Positions 1-8,141 of a DNA stretch of 64,000 bases are shown piece after piece. Made by a program: the position numbers and the translations under genes. Position 1 is the first letter of the stretch. The number at the start of each line of letters is the position of its first letter. The DNA comes from Clostridium tepidum (lineage in GTDB: Bacteria; Bacillota; Clostridia; Clostridiales; Clostridiaceae), in NCBI RefSeq assembly GCF_002008345.1, contig NZ_MRAE01000003.1:62001-126000 (forward strand), read 5' to 3'. Under the pieces are notes generated by a model that was given only the letters and a program-made list of their open reading frames with translations, was not told where the DNA came from and made no database searches.

Positions 1-458
1 GGTGGACCAGGAAGTATTATAGCTATTTTATTATCTTTTTCTATTATAAATCCTGGAGCAGTTCCATTATAATTTTCTAGTATTGTACAATTTTTAGGAA
101 AGTAGGCTTGTTTTTTATTGCTTTCTGTCATTGACTTATTAAAACAGGATAATCTTTTTTCTATTTGTATTAATGAAGTTTCATTTAATACTAAATCTTC
201 ACCAAAAAATTTAGCTACAGATTCTTTAGTTAAATCATCCTTAGTAGGTCCTAAACCTCCAGTAGTTATAACTAAATCACAATTATTAAAAGCTCTTTCA
301 AGTTCTTTTAATAATCTATTTTCATTATCTCCAATTACAGAATGATGATAAACTTCTATTCCTAGATTAGCTAGTTCTTTAGACAGATATTGTGCATTTG
401 TATTTACAATATCACCTAATAATAATTCAGTTCCAACACAGAGTATTTCTGCTTTCAT
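1..458 (-). CDS. cinA: CinA family competence/damage-inducible protein, N-terminal part
   Basis: The gene is cut by the left edge of the window, so only about 152 N-terminal residues are present. The reverse-strand translation begins MKAEILCVGTELLLGDIVNT and contains the TTGGLGPTKDD motif of the MoaB/MogA-like molybdopterin-binding fold that opens CinA proteins. The ATG at 458 has a GGGAAGG ribosome site a few bases upstream. Full-length CinA is about 410 residues, with a C-terminal nicotinamide-nucleotide amidase domain that recycles NMN formed by DNA ligase; that part lies outside the window. The gene lies downstream, on the same strand, of the truncated hydrolase and the M42 peptidase. Family assignment is firm from the motif; activity cannot be judged from this fragment. 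Confidence 0.9.
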   Translation of the reverse strand, partial: MKAEILCVGTELLLGDIVNTNAQYLSKELANLGIEVYHHSVIGDNENRLLKELERAFNNCDLVITTGGLGPTKDDLTKESVAKFFGEDLVLNETSLIQIEKRLSCFNKSMTESNKKQAYFPKNCTILENYNGTAPGFIIEKDNKIAIILPGP

Positions 459-508
459 AAATTTAGTACCTTCCCTTCTATATCTAGTATGATACACAAC
501 AAAATGAT

Positions 509-979
509 TTAGTTAATTTTTACATATTTTTCATAATATCCGTAAGTTACATCAGAACCGCCGCTTAAACCGTGATATCTGGAATCATATATTAAAACAT
601 TAAAACCTTTATTCAAGTATAAATCGGCATACTTCATTGACTCCCAACGAGATGAGCGGATACCATGAACTATCACTACTGAATTTTTAGTGCTATGAGG
701 ATTTTCCATATAAGTTCCTTTTAAAGTATAGCCATATTTAGAGTTTATAGTTATATTTTCTTTTTTCAATGTATTAAAGCGCTTTTCATCAAATGTGGAT
801 TTATAAGTATCATACATATTAGTAATGTTTTTACTGGTAGGCTCTATACATGCTTTAATATATATTAAATTACCATTATAAAATCCCAATATGTTGATAA
901 ATATAAAGATTATTAATGTAGGTATTAATAATAATATCTTATATTTTTTAGTTTTTTTAATATTGACTGTGTGATACAT
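509..979 (-). pseudogene. alpha/beta hydrolase, 3'-truncated remnant
   Basis: The longest frame starts at 1042, but the ATG at 979 has a GAGGG site just upstream and gives 156 residues. An N-terminal membrane anchor (about residues 12-33) is followed by a hydrolase fold start: VVIVHGIRSSRW is the oxyanion-hole strand and LIYDSRYHGLSGG is the next strand. This matches the membrane-anchored alpha/beta hydrolases of Firmicutes, which are about 300 residues long. Translation stops shortly after GYYEKY, before the nucleophile Ser elbow and the Asp and His of the triad. The product therefore cannot be an active hydrolase, and I read it as a gene whose 3' half was deleted. Less likely, it is a small membrane protein with a new role. 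Confidence 0.7.
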
Positions 980-1090
980 ATTTTCCCTCTTAATCAAATA
1001 CATTAAATTAGAGTAATTTATAATTAATATATTGTTTTTCAATTAAATAGTTTGCAATTTTAAAGTTAAAGGAAGTGAATTTATTTAGTA

Positions 1091-2125
1091 TTAAGATACA
1101 CAATATTTTATTATAAGATCTAATGTCGCCAATATTGCATCCATATGGGTTCTTTCATAGGCGTGGGATGCATATACTCCAGGACCTATTAAAGCAGTTT
1201 TTATATCAAAGCCTGCTTTTAAAGCAGCACCAGCGTCAGATCCATAATAAGGATATATATCTATTTTATAAGGAATATTGCTAGTTTTACATATATTAAT
1301 TAATTTTTTCCTAAAATCTAAGTCGTAGGGGCCTGTAGAATCTTTTGCACATATGCATACACTATATTCAGAAGAGTTTTGATTTTCCCCAGGAGCTCCC
1401 ATATCAACGGCAATGAATTCTTTTGTATTTTTGGGTATGTAACTAGCACCATGACCTACTTCTTCATAATTGCTAAATAAAAAATTAGTAGTACAAGGTA
1501 ATGGTAAATTATTAACATGAATATATTTTATAGCATAAAGAAGAATTGCTAAAGAGGCTTTATCATCTAAATGTCTACTTTTTATAAATCCATTTTCAGT
1601 AAATATATTTCGTGTGTCAAAAGAAACAAAATCTCCTATATTTATATTTAAATTTTCTACATCTTTTTTAGAAAATACTTTTTCATCTAATATTATTTCC
1701 ATATTTTCAGGAGAACGTTTGAGATCATAAGCTTCTTTACCATGAATGTGAACTGATGGTTTTATGGTTTGTATTGTTCCTGAATAAACTTCATCGTTTA
1801 ATGTGTGGATACTGCAATTTTCACCCTCAATAGAATTCATCATGAATCCACCTAGTGGAACTATAGATAATGTTCCATTATCATTTATATTTTTAATCAT
1901 AGCGCCTAGGGTATCCATGTGAGCAGATAAGGTTCTTTCAAAACTTTTATCTTCTCCTTCTAAAGTAACTATTATTGAACCTTTATTTGTTGTTTTATAT
2001 TTTATACCTATAGTATCTAACTCTTTTTTTAGATAATTTGTTATGTGATTAGTAAATCCTGTTGGACTTGGAATAGTTAATATATTTTTTAAATAATTTA
2101 ATATAAGTTTTTTATGATAATCCAT
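1091..2125 (-). CDS. M42 family metallopeptidase (glutamyl aminopeptidase type)
   Basis: A cytosolic, co-catalytic metal aminopeptidase of 344 residues, the usual family length. Expected ligands are all visible: His69 and Asp71 in LSAHMDT, Asp187/Asp188 in HLDDKAS, Glu221/Glu222 in NYEEVGHG (general base plus metal ligand), Asp241 in AVDMGAPG and His321 in SHAYERTH. Members of this family (FrvX, YsdC, PepA of lactococci) form large tetrahedral oligomers and trim N-terminal residues from peptides. The start ATG at 2125 is preceded by an AGGGAG site. The gene lies upstream of the truncated hydrolase on the same strand, about 110 bases away, and may be co-transcribed with it. The exact residue preference cannot be read from sequence. 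Confidence 0.88.
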   Translation of the reverse strand: MDYHKKLILNYLKNILTIPSPTGFTNHITNYLKKELDTIGIKYKTTNKGSIIVTLEGEDKSFERTLSAHMDTLGAMIKNINDNGTLSIVPLGGFMMNSIEGENCSIHTLNDEVYSGTIQTIKPSVHIHGKEAYDLKRSPENMEIILDEKVFSKKDVENLNINIGDFVSFDTRNIFTENGFIKSRHLDDKASLAILLYAIKYIHVNNLPLPCTTNFLFSNYEEVGHGASYIPKNTKEFIAVDMGAPGENQNSSEYSVCICAKDSTGPYDLDFRKKLINICKTSNIPYKIDIYPYYGSDAGAALKAGFDIKTALIGPGVYASHAYERTHMDAILATLDLIIKYCVS

Positions 2126-2277
2126 ATAAACACTCCCTAAAAATATATTTTTATTACTTCCAAGTATATACTAAAATTTAATATTTTAAAATATTTACTG
2201 GAAAGAAGTCATTAATTCATGGGAAGTTTATATATTTTGTAGTATAATATTTATGGATTTTAGAGAGGTGGTATAAT

Positions 2278-3414
2278 TTGGTTGAATCAAGAAAAAATAG
2301 AAAAAATAAAAAATTTAAACCAATGAAAATAACATTAATTACCTTATCAATTGTAATATTAATAGCTTTATCTGCTTTTGCTACGTATCAATATAATAAT
2401 ATAAAATTTTATAATAATTTAATTTACCCAGGTGTTTCTGTAGAAAGTATAGATTTATCTGGAATGACCAAAGAGGAAGCAAATAAAATTATTATAGAAA
2501 AATATTGGAATAAATTATTAGGCAAAAGTATTAATGTAAAAACTAAAGATAAAACTTACACATTGAAGTATTCTGATTTAAAACTTACCAATAATTTAGA
2601 TACTGTATTAAAAGAAGCAGAGGCCTATGGGAAAAATTTAATAATATTTAAAAGATATAGTTTAATAAAAAATAAGACTCCTAAAAATTATTATATAAGT
2701 TTTAAATATGATGAGAAAGTATTAGACTCATTAATTAATAAAATAGAAAAAGATGTAAATATAGATCCTGTAGATGCATCTTTAGCTTTAAATGGTGGGG
2801 GATTTAGCGTTATATCGCATAAAAATGGGAAAATATTAGATAAGAATAAGTTAAAAAGAGATTTAATTGCTAAAATAGATAAAGATATATCCAGAGATAT
2901 AACAGAAGAAGTTGTAATGAAAACTACTGTACCTAGAATTACAGAAGACAAGCTTAGAGGTATGGGAAGAATGATAGGATCTTATTCAAGCCATTATGGG
3001 TCTATATCATCACCTCAAAGGGCAAATAATATAGCTATGGCTACAAAGGCTATAAATGGTAAAATACTTATGCCAGGAGATACGTTTAGTTTTAACGGGG
3101 TTGTTGGACAAAGGACAGCAGAAAAAGGATATCAAGCAGCACCAGTTATAGTAGGTGAAAAAATAGAAAATGGATTGGGCGGAGGAGTATGCCAAGTTTC
3201 TTCGACCTTATTTAATGCTGTAGAGAATTCTAGATTAGAATCAATTGAAAGATCTCATCATACTAAACCAGTTCATTATGTGCCACAAGGTATGGATGCT
3301 ACTGTAGATTATGGGAATATAGATTATAAATTTAAAAATAATTTGCAAAGCCCTATTTATATAGAGGCTTATACAAGTAATGGAAATGTAGGTTTTAATA
3401 TTTATTCAAAATAA
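2278..3414 (+). CDS. VanW family protein with PG-binding domain
   Basis: A membrane-anchored cell-envelope protein of 378 residues starting at TTG, with GAGGTGG six bases upstream. It has a short basic N-terminus, one TM segment (about residues 17-37), a peptidoglycan-binding-like region (about 50-210) and a VanW domain (about 230-365) containing GGGVCQVSSTLFNA and MDATVDYGNIDYKF. VanW was named from a vancomycin-resistance cluster, but most clostridial members are resident envelope genes with no established resistance function. The next gene is a diverged paralogue, so the pair probably arose by tandem duplication. A terminator-like hairpin follows. Function beyond envelope location is unknown. 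Confidence 0.87.
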   Translation: MVESRKNRKNKKFKPMKITLITLSIVILIALSAFATYQYNNIKFYNNLIYPGVSVESIDLSGMTKEEANKIIIEKYWNKLLGKSINVKTKDKTYTLKYSDLKLTNNLDTVLKEAEAYGKNLIIFKRYSLIKNKTPKNYYISFKYDEKVLDSLINKIEKDVNIDPVDASLALNGGGFSVISHKNGKILDKNKLKRDLIAKIDKDISRDITEEVVMKTTVPRITEDKLRGMGRMIGSYSSHYGSISSPQRANNIAMATKAINGKILMPGDTFSFNGVVGQRTAEKGYQAAPVIVGEKIENGLGGGVCQVSSTLFNAVENSRLESIERSHHTKPVHYVPQGMDATVDYGNIDYKFKNNLQSPIYIEAYTSNGNVGFNIYSK

Positions 3415-3454
3415 TAGAAATTATAGGTTTAATTTAATAAAATATTTAAATTTT

Positions 3455-3496
3455 AAAAGTTTAGTCAATTTTAATATAATTGACTAAACTTTTTTA
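3455..3496 (+). terminator. intrinsic terminator after first vanW-like gene
   Basis: AAAAGTTTAGTCAATT and its reverse complement form a 16-bp stem around a short A/T loop. The second arm ends in a run of T. The stem is palindromic, but the only gene it can serve here is the upstream VanW gene. Confidence 0.8.
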
Positions 3497-3606
3497 TATA
3501 AATTAATTAGTTATAAATATTAAGAAATATAAAAGTTTATAGAAGTTTATTAAAAAGTATATATTTTTATTATAATTTTAATATTAATTTAATGAGGTGG
3601 TTTTGT

Positions 3607-4959
3607 GTGGAAAATAAAAGGGCTAAAAAGGCATTAGTTTTTATTTTCTTATTAATGCTAGTTTCATTTGGAATAATTTATTATATTTATATGGAAGTAT
3701 CTAAATTTGATAGTGTCATATACCCAGGGGTATCTATAGAAGGTATAAATTTGGGTATGAAAACAAAAAATGAAGCTAAAGATATAATAGAAAATAAATA
3801 TTCAAAAGCTATGATTAAAAAAAGTATAAATATAACTTGGAATGATAAAAAATATAATTTATCTTGTGCTAAATTAAATCCTAAATATAATATAGAAGAA
3901 ACTATAGATAATGCTTATAGGTACGGTAAAAATTTAAATATATTTAGAAAATATAAACTAATTAAATTAAAAAAAATAAAAGATTATTCATTGAATTTAT
4001 ATTATGATAATAAGGTTATGAATGAGTTTATAGATAGTATAGAAAAAGATATAAATAAAGAGGCTAAAAATGCTATTTTAACTATAAATAAAGGTTCAAT
4101 ATCAATAATTAAAGAAGAAGATGGATTTAAATTAGAGAAGGATAAATTAAAAAAAATATTATATACTAATATGAATTCTAAAAATTTAAAAGACATAAAT
4201 GAGAAGGCACCTGTTAAAATTTTATATGCTAAGATAAAACAAGATGAATTAAAAAATATAAATAAAAATATATCGTCATATAGTACTAATTATAAATCTA
4301 TATCTTCATCACAGAGAGCTAATAATATAGAATTAGCTACAAAAGCTATAAATGGTACTTTAATAATGCCTAAAGAAGATTTTAGTTTTAATGAAACTGT
4401 AGGACCAAGAACAGCAGCTAGAGGATATCAAGAAGCGCCTGTTATTATTGACAATAAAGTCAAACTGGGTTTAGGTGGAGGAATATGCCAAGTATCTGGT
4501 ACATTATATAATGCTATATTAAAAGCTAATATAAATGCAACAGAAAGATTAGGGCATAGTTTTCCAACTACTTATATTCCTATAGGAATGGATGCCACAG
4601 TTGATTATGGAAATATTGATTATAAATTTAAAAATACATTAGATTATCCTATCTATATAGAAGGAATAGCTGATGGTTCCAAGGTAACTTTTAATATATA
4701 CTCCAATAGAGTCTTAAAAAATAAAATATATAATATAAGTTCAGAGGTATATGAAACTGTAAAGCCAAGGGAAAGATATATTGATGATCATACTTTACCG
4801 TTAGGGAAAACTCAAATAGTACAAGAAGGTCGTGTCGGATATAAGGTTAAAGTTTATAGGAGTACCATAGAAAATGGTAAAGTTATAAAAAAAGAATTGT
4901 TATATAATGATTTTTATAAACCAGGAGAGAGGGTTTTAAAGAGAGGAATTAAGAGATAA
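3607..4959 (+). CDS. VanW family protein with C-terminal G5 domain
   Basis: The open frame reaches ATG 3592, but AGGTGG (3595-3600) lies inside that extension and is placed correctly for GTG 3607. That start also matches the N-terminus of the upstream paralogue; it gives 450 residues. There is one N-terminal TM segment, a PG-binding-like region, a VanW domain (GGGICQVSGTLYNA, GMDATVDYGNIDYKF) and an extra C-terminal module of about 75 residues (TVKPRERYIDD through KPGERVLKRG) with the look of a G5 domain. G5 domains occur in extracellular proteins that contact cell-wall glycans. The upstream paralogue lacks this module. It is probably an envelope protein; the substrate is unknown. Confidence 0.87.
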   Translation: MENKRAKKALVFIFLLMLVSFGIIYYIYMEVSKFDSVIYPGVSIEGINLGMKTKNEAKDIIENKYSKAMIKKSINITWNDKKYNLSCAKLNPKYNIEETIDNAYRYGKNLNIFRKYKLIKLKKIKDYSLNLYYDNKVMNEFIDSIEKDINKEAKNAILTINKGSISIIKEEDGFKLEKDKLKKILYTNMNSKNLKDINEKAPVKILYAKIKQDELKNINKNISSYSTNYKSISSSQRANNIELATKAINGTLIMPKEDFSFNETVGPRTAARGYQEAPVIIDNKVKLGLGGGICQVSGTLYNAILKANINATERLGHSFPTTYIPIGMDATVDYGNIDYKFKNTLDYPIYIEGIADGSKVTFNIYSNRVLKNKIYNISSEVYETVKPRERYIDDHTLPLGKTQIVQEGRVGYKVKVYRSTIENGKVIKKELLYNDFYKPGERVLKRGIKR

Positions 4960-4972
4960 AATATATTATATT

Positions 4973-5005
4973 AAAGAATTAACATTTTGTTAATTCTTTA
5001 AATTC
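4973..5005 (+). terminator. weak hairpin after second vanW-like gene
   Basis: AAAGAATTAAC and GTTAATTCTTT pair around a 5-6 base loop. The following tract is only AAATTCTTT, so this is a weak terminator or a 3'-end stabiliser. Confidence 0.5.
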
Positions 5006-5078
5006 TTTACTAAAACTTTATAATAGAGTAATATAGTTATTGTATTAAACCTTTTATTTGATAACTATTTAAGATAAA

Positions 5079-5165
5079 ATTTCCATCTTATTCAAAGTGG
5101 AAGTAAAGGGTAGATATGTTTTTGTATAACCATTTCCTAAGCTTTATAGAGAGTGAAAACTACTA
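5079..5165 (-). repeat. dispersed intergenic repeat, copy A
   Basis: On the reverse strand this stretch contains AAAGCTTAGGAAA, then TTTACTTCCACTTTGA, then TAAGATGGAAAT. The same ordered blocks recur at 11745-11800 and 15795-15870. No ORF runs through it. It lies between a vanW-like gene and trmL, in the orientation opposite to the other two copies relative to the window. It could be a small mobile repeat or a structured RNA; I do not recognise it as a known family. Confidence 0.5.
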
Positions 5166-5232
5166 ATGAAGCTAAGAATTTTGTTTATACTTATTGGTTT
5201 AAATATATTTTATAAAAATGGGAGGAAATGTT

Positions 5233-5700
5233 TTGAGTTTAAACATAGTATTATTTCAACCAGAAATACCACAAAATACTGGGAATATAGCAAGGACGTG
5301 TGTACTTACTAATTGTAAACTACATCTAATAAAGCCTTTAGGATTCAGCTTAGATGAGAAACATTTAAGAAGAGCAGGATTAGACTATTGGCAATACTTG
5401 GATTTATCTATATATGAATCTTATGAGGAGTTAAGAGAAAAATATAAAAATTCAAATTTCTATTTTTCAACTACTCATGGTAATAATTTTTATACAGATG
5501 TTAAATATAGTGATGGAGACTTTATTGTCTTTGGAAGAGAATCTTCTGGTCTACCAGATGAAATAAGAGATAGTAATCCTAGTAAGTGTATAAGAGTTCC
5601 TATGATTAATACAACTACTAGGTCTTTAAATTTGTCTAATACTGTAGCTATAGTTGCTTATGAAGCTTTAAGGCAAGTTGGTTTCCCAGATATGAAATAG
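5233..5700 (+). CDS. trmL: tRNA (cytidine(34)-2'-O)-methyltransferase
   Basis: A SPOUT-class SAM-dependent enzyme that 2'-O-methylates the wobble base of tRNA-Leu isoacceptors. The track start at ATG 5218 is rejected because GGAGGA (5221-5226) lies inside it. TTG 5233, six bases downstream, gives the family-typical N-terminus MSLNIVLFQPEIPQNTGNIA and 155 residues. The trefoil-knot motifs are visible: FGRESSGLP (motif 2) and VPMINTTTRSLNLSNTVAIV (motif 3). The degV gene follows 12 bases after the stop, with its own AGGAGG, so the two are probably co-transcribed. Confidence is high for the family and good for the wobble specificity. Confidence 0.92.
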   Translation: MSLNIVLFQPEIPQNTGNIARTCVLTNCKLHLIKPLGFSLDEKHLRRAGLDYWQYLDLSIYESYEELREKYKNSNFYFSTTHGNNFYTDVKYSDGDFIVFGRESSGLPDEIRDSNPSKCIRVPMINTTTRSLNLSNTVAIVAYEALRQVGFPDMK

Positions 5701-5712
5701 GAGGAGCTTAAC

Positions 5713-6552
5713 ATGGAGAAGATAAAAATTATAACAGATAGTACTGCTGACTTACCTAAGGATATAATAGAAAAATATGGCATAGAAGTGATACCATTAT
5801 TTGTGAATTTTGGCGATACAGATTATAAAGATGGTGTAGATATAGAATTAGAGCAGTTGTTTACTAAGATAGAAAAAGAAAATGTATTTCCTCAAACTTC
5901 TCAAATAAATCCTCAAAGATTTTATGAATATTATAAAAGATATATAGATGAGGGATATAGTATAATTTCCATACATATATCTTCTAAGATGAGTGGAACT
6001 TACCAATCAGCGTGTTTAGCAAAAGATATGTTAGATAGTAAGGATATTACAGTTATAGATAGTAATAATGTAACATCAGGCTTAGGTCTTTTAGTCATTA
6101 AAGCATGCAAGTTAAGAGATGAAGGACTTTCTGCTGATGACATAGTAAAAGGCGTAAAAGAAACTATACCTCATGTTAAAAGTGTACTAGCTTTTGAAAC
6201 TTTAGATTATTTAGTAAAAGGTGGAAGACTTCCAAAAACGGCAGGTTTTATAGGAAATGTATTAGGAATAAAACCAATATTGACTGTAGAAAATGGAGAA
6301 ATGGTAGTTAAAGACAAAGTAAGAAGTAGCAAAAAAGCCGTAAGAGCTATATTTGAATATATAGATAATTTAGGGTTAAAACAAGGGGAACCTTGTATTT
6401 TGCTACACGTACAAAATAAAGATATACTAAGCAACCTAAGAGAACACTTAAATAAAGATGAAACTGATTTTATAGAGTGTATGGTAGGATGTGTGGTAGG
6501 AATTTATGCTGGACCTAGAGCTTGTGGTATATTTTTCATAGAGGATTATTAA
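5713..6552 (+). CDS. DegV family fatty-acid-binding protein
   Basis: A 279-residue protein of full family length beginning KIKIITDSTADLP, the signature of DegV/FakB proteins. In Firmicutes, FakB binds a free fatty acid and presents it to the kinase FakA. Further family motifs include TSQINPQ, SSKMSGTYQSA, DSNNVTSGLG and a C-terminal AGPRACGIF. It is located 12 bases after trmL with AGGAGG upstream. No fakA gene is visible in the window, so whether this copy acts in fatty-acid activation or another lipid-binding role is inference. Confidence 0.9.
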   Translation: MEKIKIITDSTADLPKDIIEKYGIEVIPLFVNFGDTDYKDGVDIELEQLFTKIEKENVFPQTSQINPQRFYEYYKRYIDEGYSIISIHISSKMSGTYQSACLAKDMLDSKDITVIDSNNVTSGLGLLVIKACKLRDEGLSADDIVKGVKETIPHVKSVLAFETLDYLVKGGRLPKTAGFIGNVLGIKPILTVENGEMVVKDKVRSSKKAVRAIFEYIDNLGLKQGEPCILLHVQNKDILSNLREHLNKDETDFIECMVGCVVGIYAGPRACGIFFIEDY

Positions 6553-6562
6553 TCAAAAATTT

Positions 6563-6606
6563 TTTTTAGCTATATCTTAATTAATTACACGGATATAGCT
6601 AAAAAT
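6563..6606 (+). terminator. AT-rich hairpin after degV
   Basis: TTTTTAGCTATATC pairs with GATATAGCTAAAAA. There is no T run after the second arm on +, so it is an imperfect terminator at best. The rest of 6607-6840 is A/T-rich with no riboswitch motif that I can see. Confidence 0.4.
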
Positions 6607-6854
6607 GTGTACACTATGTATATGATTGCATAATGAGATATATTGTATTATAATTATTGAAGGTTAAAATATAAAATTTATTATATATAGTAATTATAAT
6701 TAATATATATTAAATAAAAAGGCGAAATTAACAAAAGATTAATAAAATTTTATATATTAAGATAAAAAGAAAGGAAAAAAAAATCATTTGTAGAATTTAT
6801 TTAATTACTAGATAAATTACCAATTATATCATAGATATCATAGGGGGAATTTTA

Positions 6855-7958
6855 ATGAAAAAGAAGAAGATAATAGCTTTATTAGCTACTGCAGTTATGG
6901 CAGTTTCATTATTTGCTGGCTGCGGAGGCAAAGATAGTTCTAGTGAACAATCAGCAGAAAAAAAAGAAAAGGTAAAGATTGGTCTTTCTACAGATGAGGG
7001 AGGATTAAATGATAAATCTTTCAATCAATCTGCAGATGCAGGAGTTAAAAGAGCACAAAAGGAGCTTAATGTAGATTATAAACCAATTGAATCAAAACAA
7101 AAGGAAGACTATGAATCAAATCTAGAAGCTTTAGTAAATGATGGATCAGATTTAACGTTTGGTATAGGGTATCAAATGGAAACAGCCATGACAAATGTTG
7201 CAAAAAAATATCCTGACAAAAACTTTGCTATAGTTGATACTGACAAAGTAAATTTACCTAATGTTCAATGTTTAACTTTTAAAGATAATGAAGGTTCTTT
7301 TTTAATGGGTGTTATAGCAGGAAAAATGACAAAAACAAATAAAGTAGGATTTATAGGTGGAAAGGATTCTGCAGCTATAAATAAATTTGAAGTTGGTTTT
7401 ATAGCAGGTGTTAAATCAGTTAATCCAGAAGCAGCAAAGGAATTAGTAGGAACAAAGGATAAACCAGGTTCAATGGTAAAATATGCGGATAGTTTTGCTG
7501 ATACAAATAAAGGATATGAATTAGGAAAATCATTATATGGCGCAGGTTGTGATGTTGTATATCATGCAGCCGGTGGAGTTGGAATAGGATTATTTAAAGC
7601 AGCAAAAGAATTAAATAAAACAGATAAAAGAATATGGGCTATAGGTGTTGATGAGGATCAAGCAGCTAAAGTGCCAGAATATGCAGATATAATACTATCA
7701 AGTATGATAAAAAGAGTTGACTCTGCAACTTTTAATGCAACAAAAGAGGTTGTAGATGGTACATTTAAAGGTGGAAAGCATATAGAATTAGGCTTAAAAG
7801 AAGATGGTGTTGGTATAGCACCTACATCTGATAAAAATACTACAAAAGAGATTCTAGATTTAGTAGAAAAATACAAAACAGCTATAAAAGAAGGAAAGAT
7901 AAAAGTTCCAGCTACAAGAGAAGAACTAGTTAAATTTACTCCAACAGAAATCAAATAA
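6855..7958 (+). CDS. BMP-family nucleoside-binding lipoprotein of ABC importer
   Basis: A surface lipoprotein of 367 residues with signal peptide and lipobox LFAGC (lipidated Cys23). The mature part has basic-membrane-protein features: IGLSTDEGGLNDKSFNQ, GIGYQM, TFKDNEGSFLMGVIAG, GFIGGKD and HAAGGVGIGLF. BMP/PnrA proteins bind purine nucleosides and pass them to an ABC permease. That fits the three genes directly downstream. A GGGGGA site precedes ATG 6855. A strong hairpin at 7987-8027 separates it from the ATPase gene, which would let the binding protein be made in excess. Family assignment is firm; the exact nucleoside ligand is inferred. Confidence 0.9.
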   Translation: MKKKKIIALLATAVMAVSLFAGCGGKDSSSEQSAEKKEKVKIGLSTDEGGLNDKSFNQSADAGVKRAQKELNVDYKPIESKQKEDYESNLEALVNDGSDLTFGIGYQMETAMTNVAKKYPDKNFAIVDTDKVNLPNVQCLTFKDNEGSFLMGVIAGKMTKTNKVGFIGGKDSAAINKFEVGFIAGVKSVNPEAAKELVGTKDKPGSMVKYADSFADTNKGYELGKSLYGAGCDVVYHAAGGVGIGLFKAAKELNKTDKRIWAIGVDEDQAAKVPEYADIILSSMIKRVDSATFNATKEVVDGTFKGGKHIELGLKEDGVGIAPTSDKNTTKEILDLVEKYKTAIKEGKIKVPATREELVKFTPTEIK

Positions 7959-7986
7959 TTTATTGATAATATTAAAAAATATTGGT

Positions 7987-8027
7987 GTTGTAAAAGCTAG
8001 ATGTAGTTAACATCTAGCTTTTACAAC
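7987..8027 (+). terminator. perfect 17-bp hairpin between binding protein and ATPase genes
   Basis: GTTGTAAAAGCTAGATG pairs perfectly with CATCTAGCTTTTACAAC around a 7-base loop. No T run follows, so partial termination or mRNA 3'-end protection is more likely than full termination. That would raise lipoprotein transcript over transporter transcript. Confidence 0.65.
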
Positions 8028-8141
8028 ATATATATATTATAATTTTATTTATAAAACGTTTACGAATGCTATAAGACAAAAATTACATGGAGGGAGGCAT
8101 CTAGACACAAAAGTATATGAATTGTGGCTAGAAAATAGTGG

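Noticed and set aside
6607-6854. Possible purine riboswitch before the BMP lipoprotein gene
   Set aside because: None of the conserved purine-aptamer blocks is present there; the only purine aptamer is at 46966-47035.
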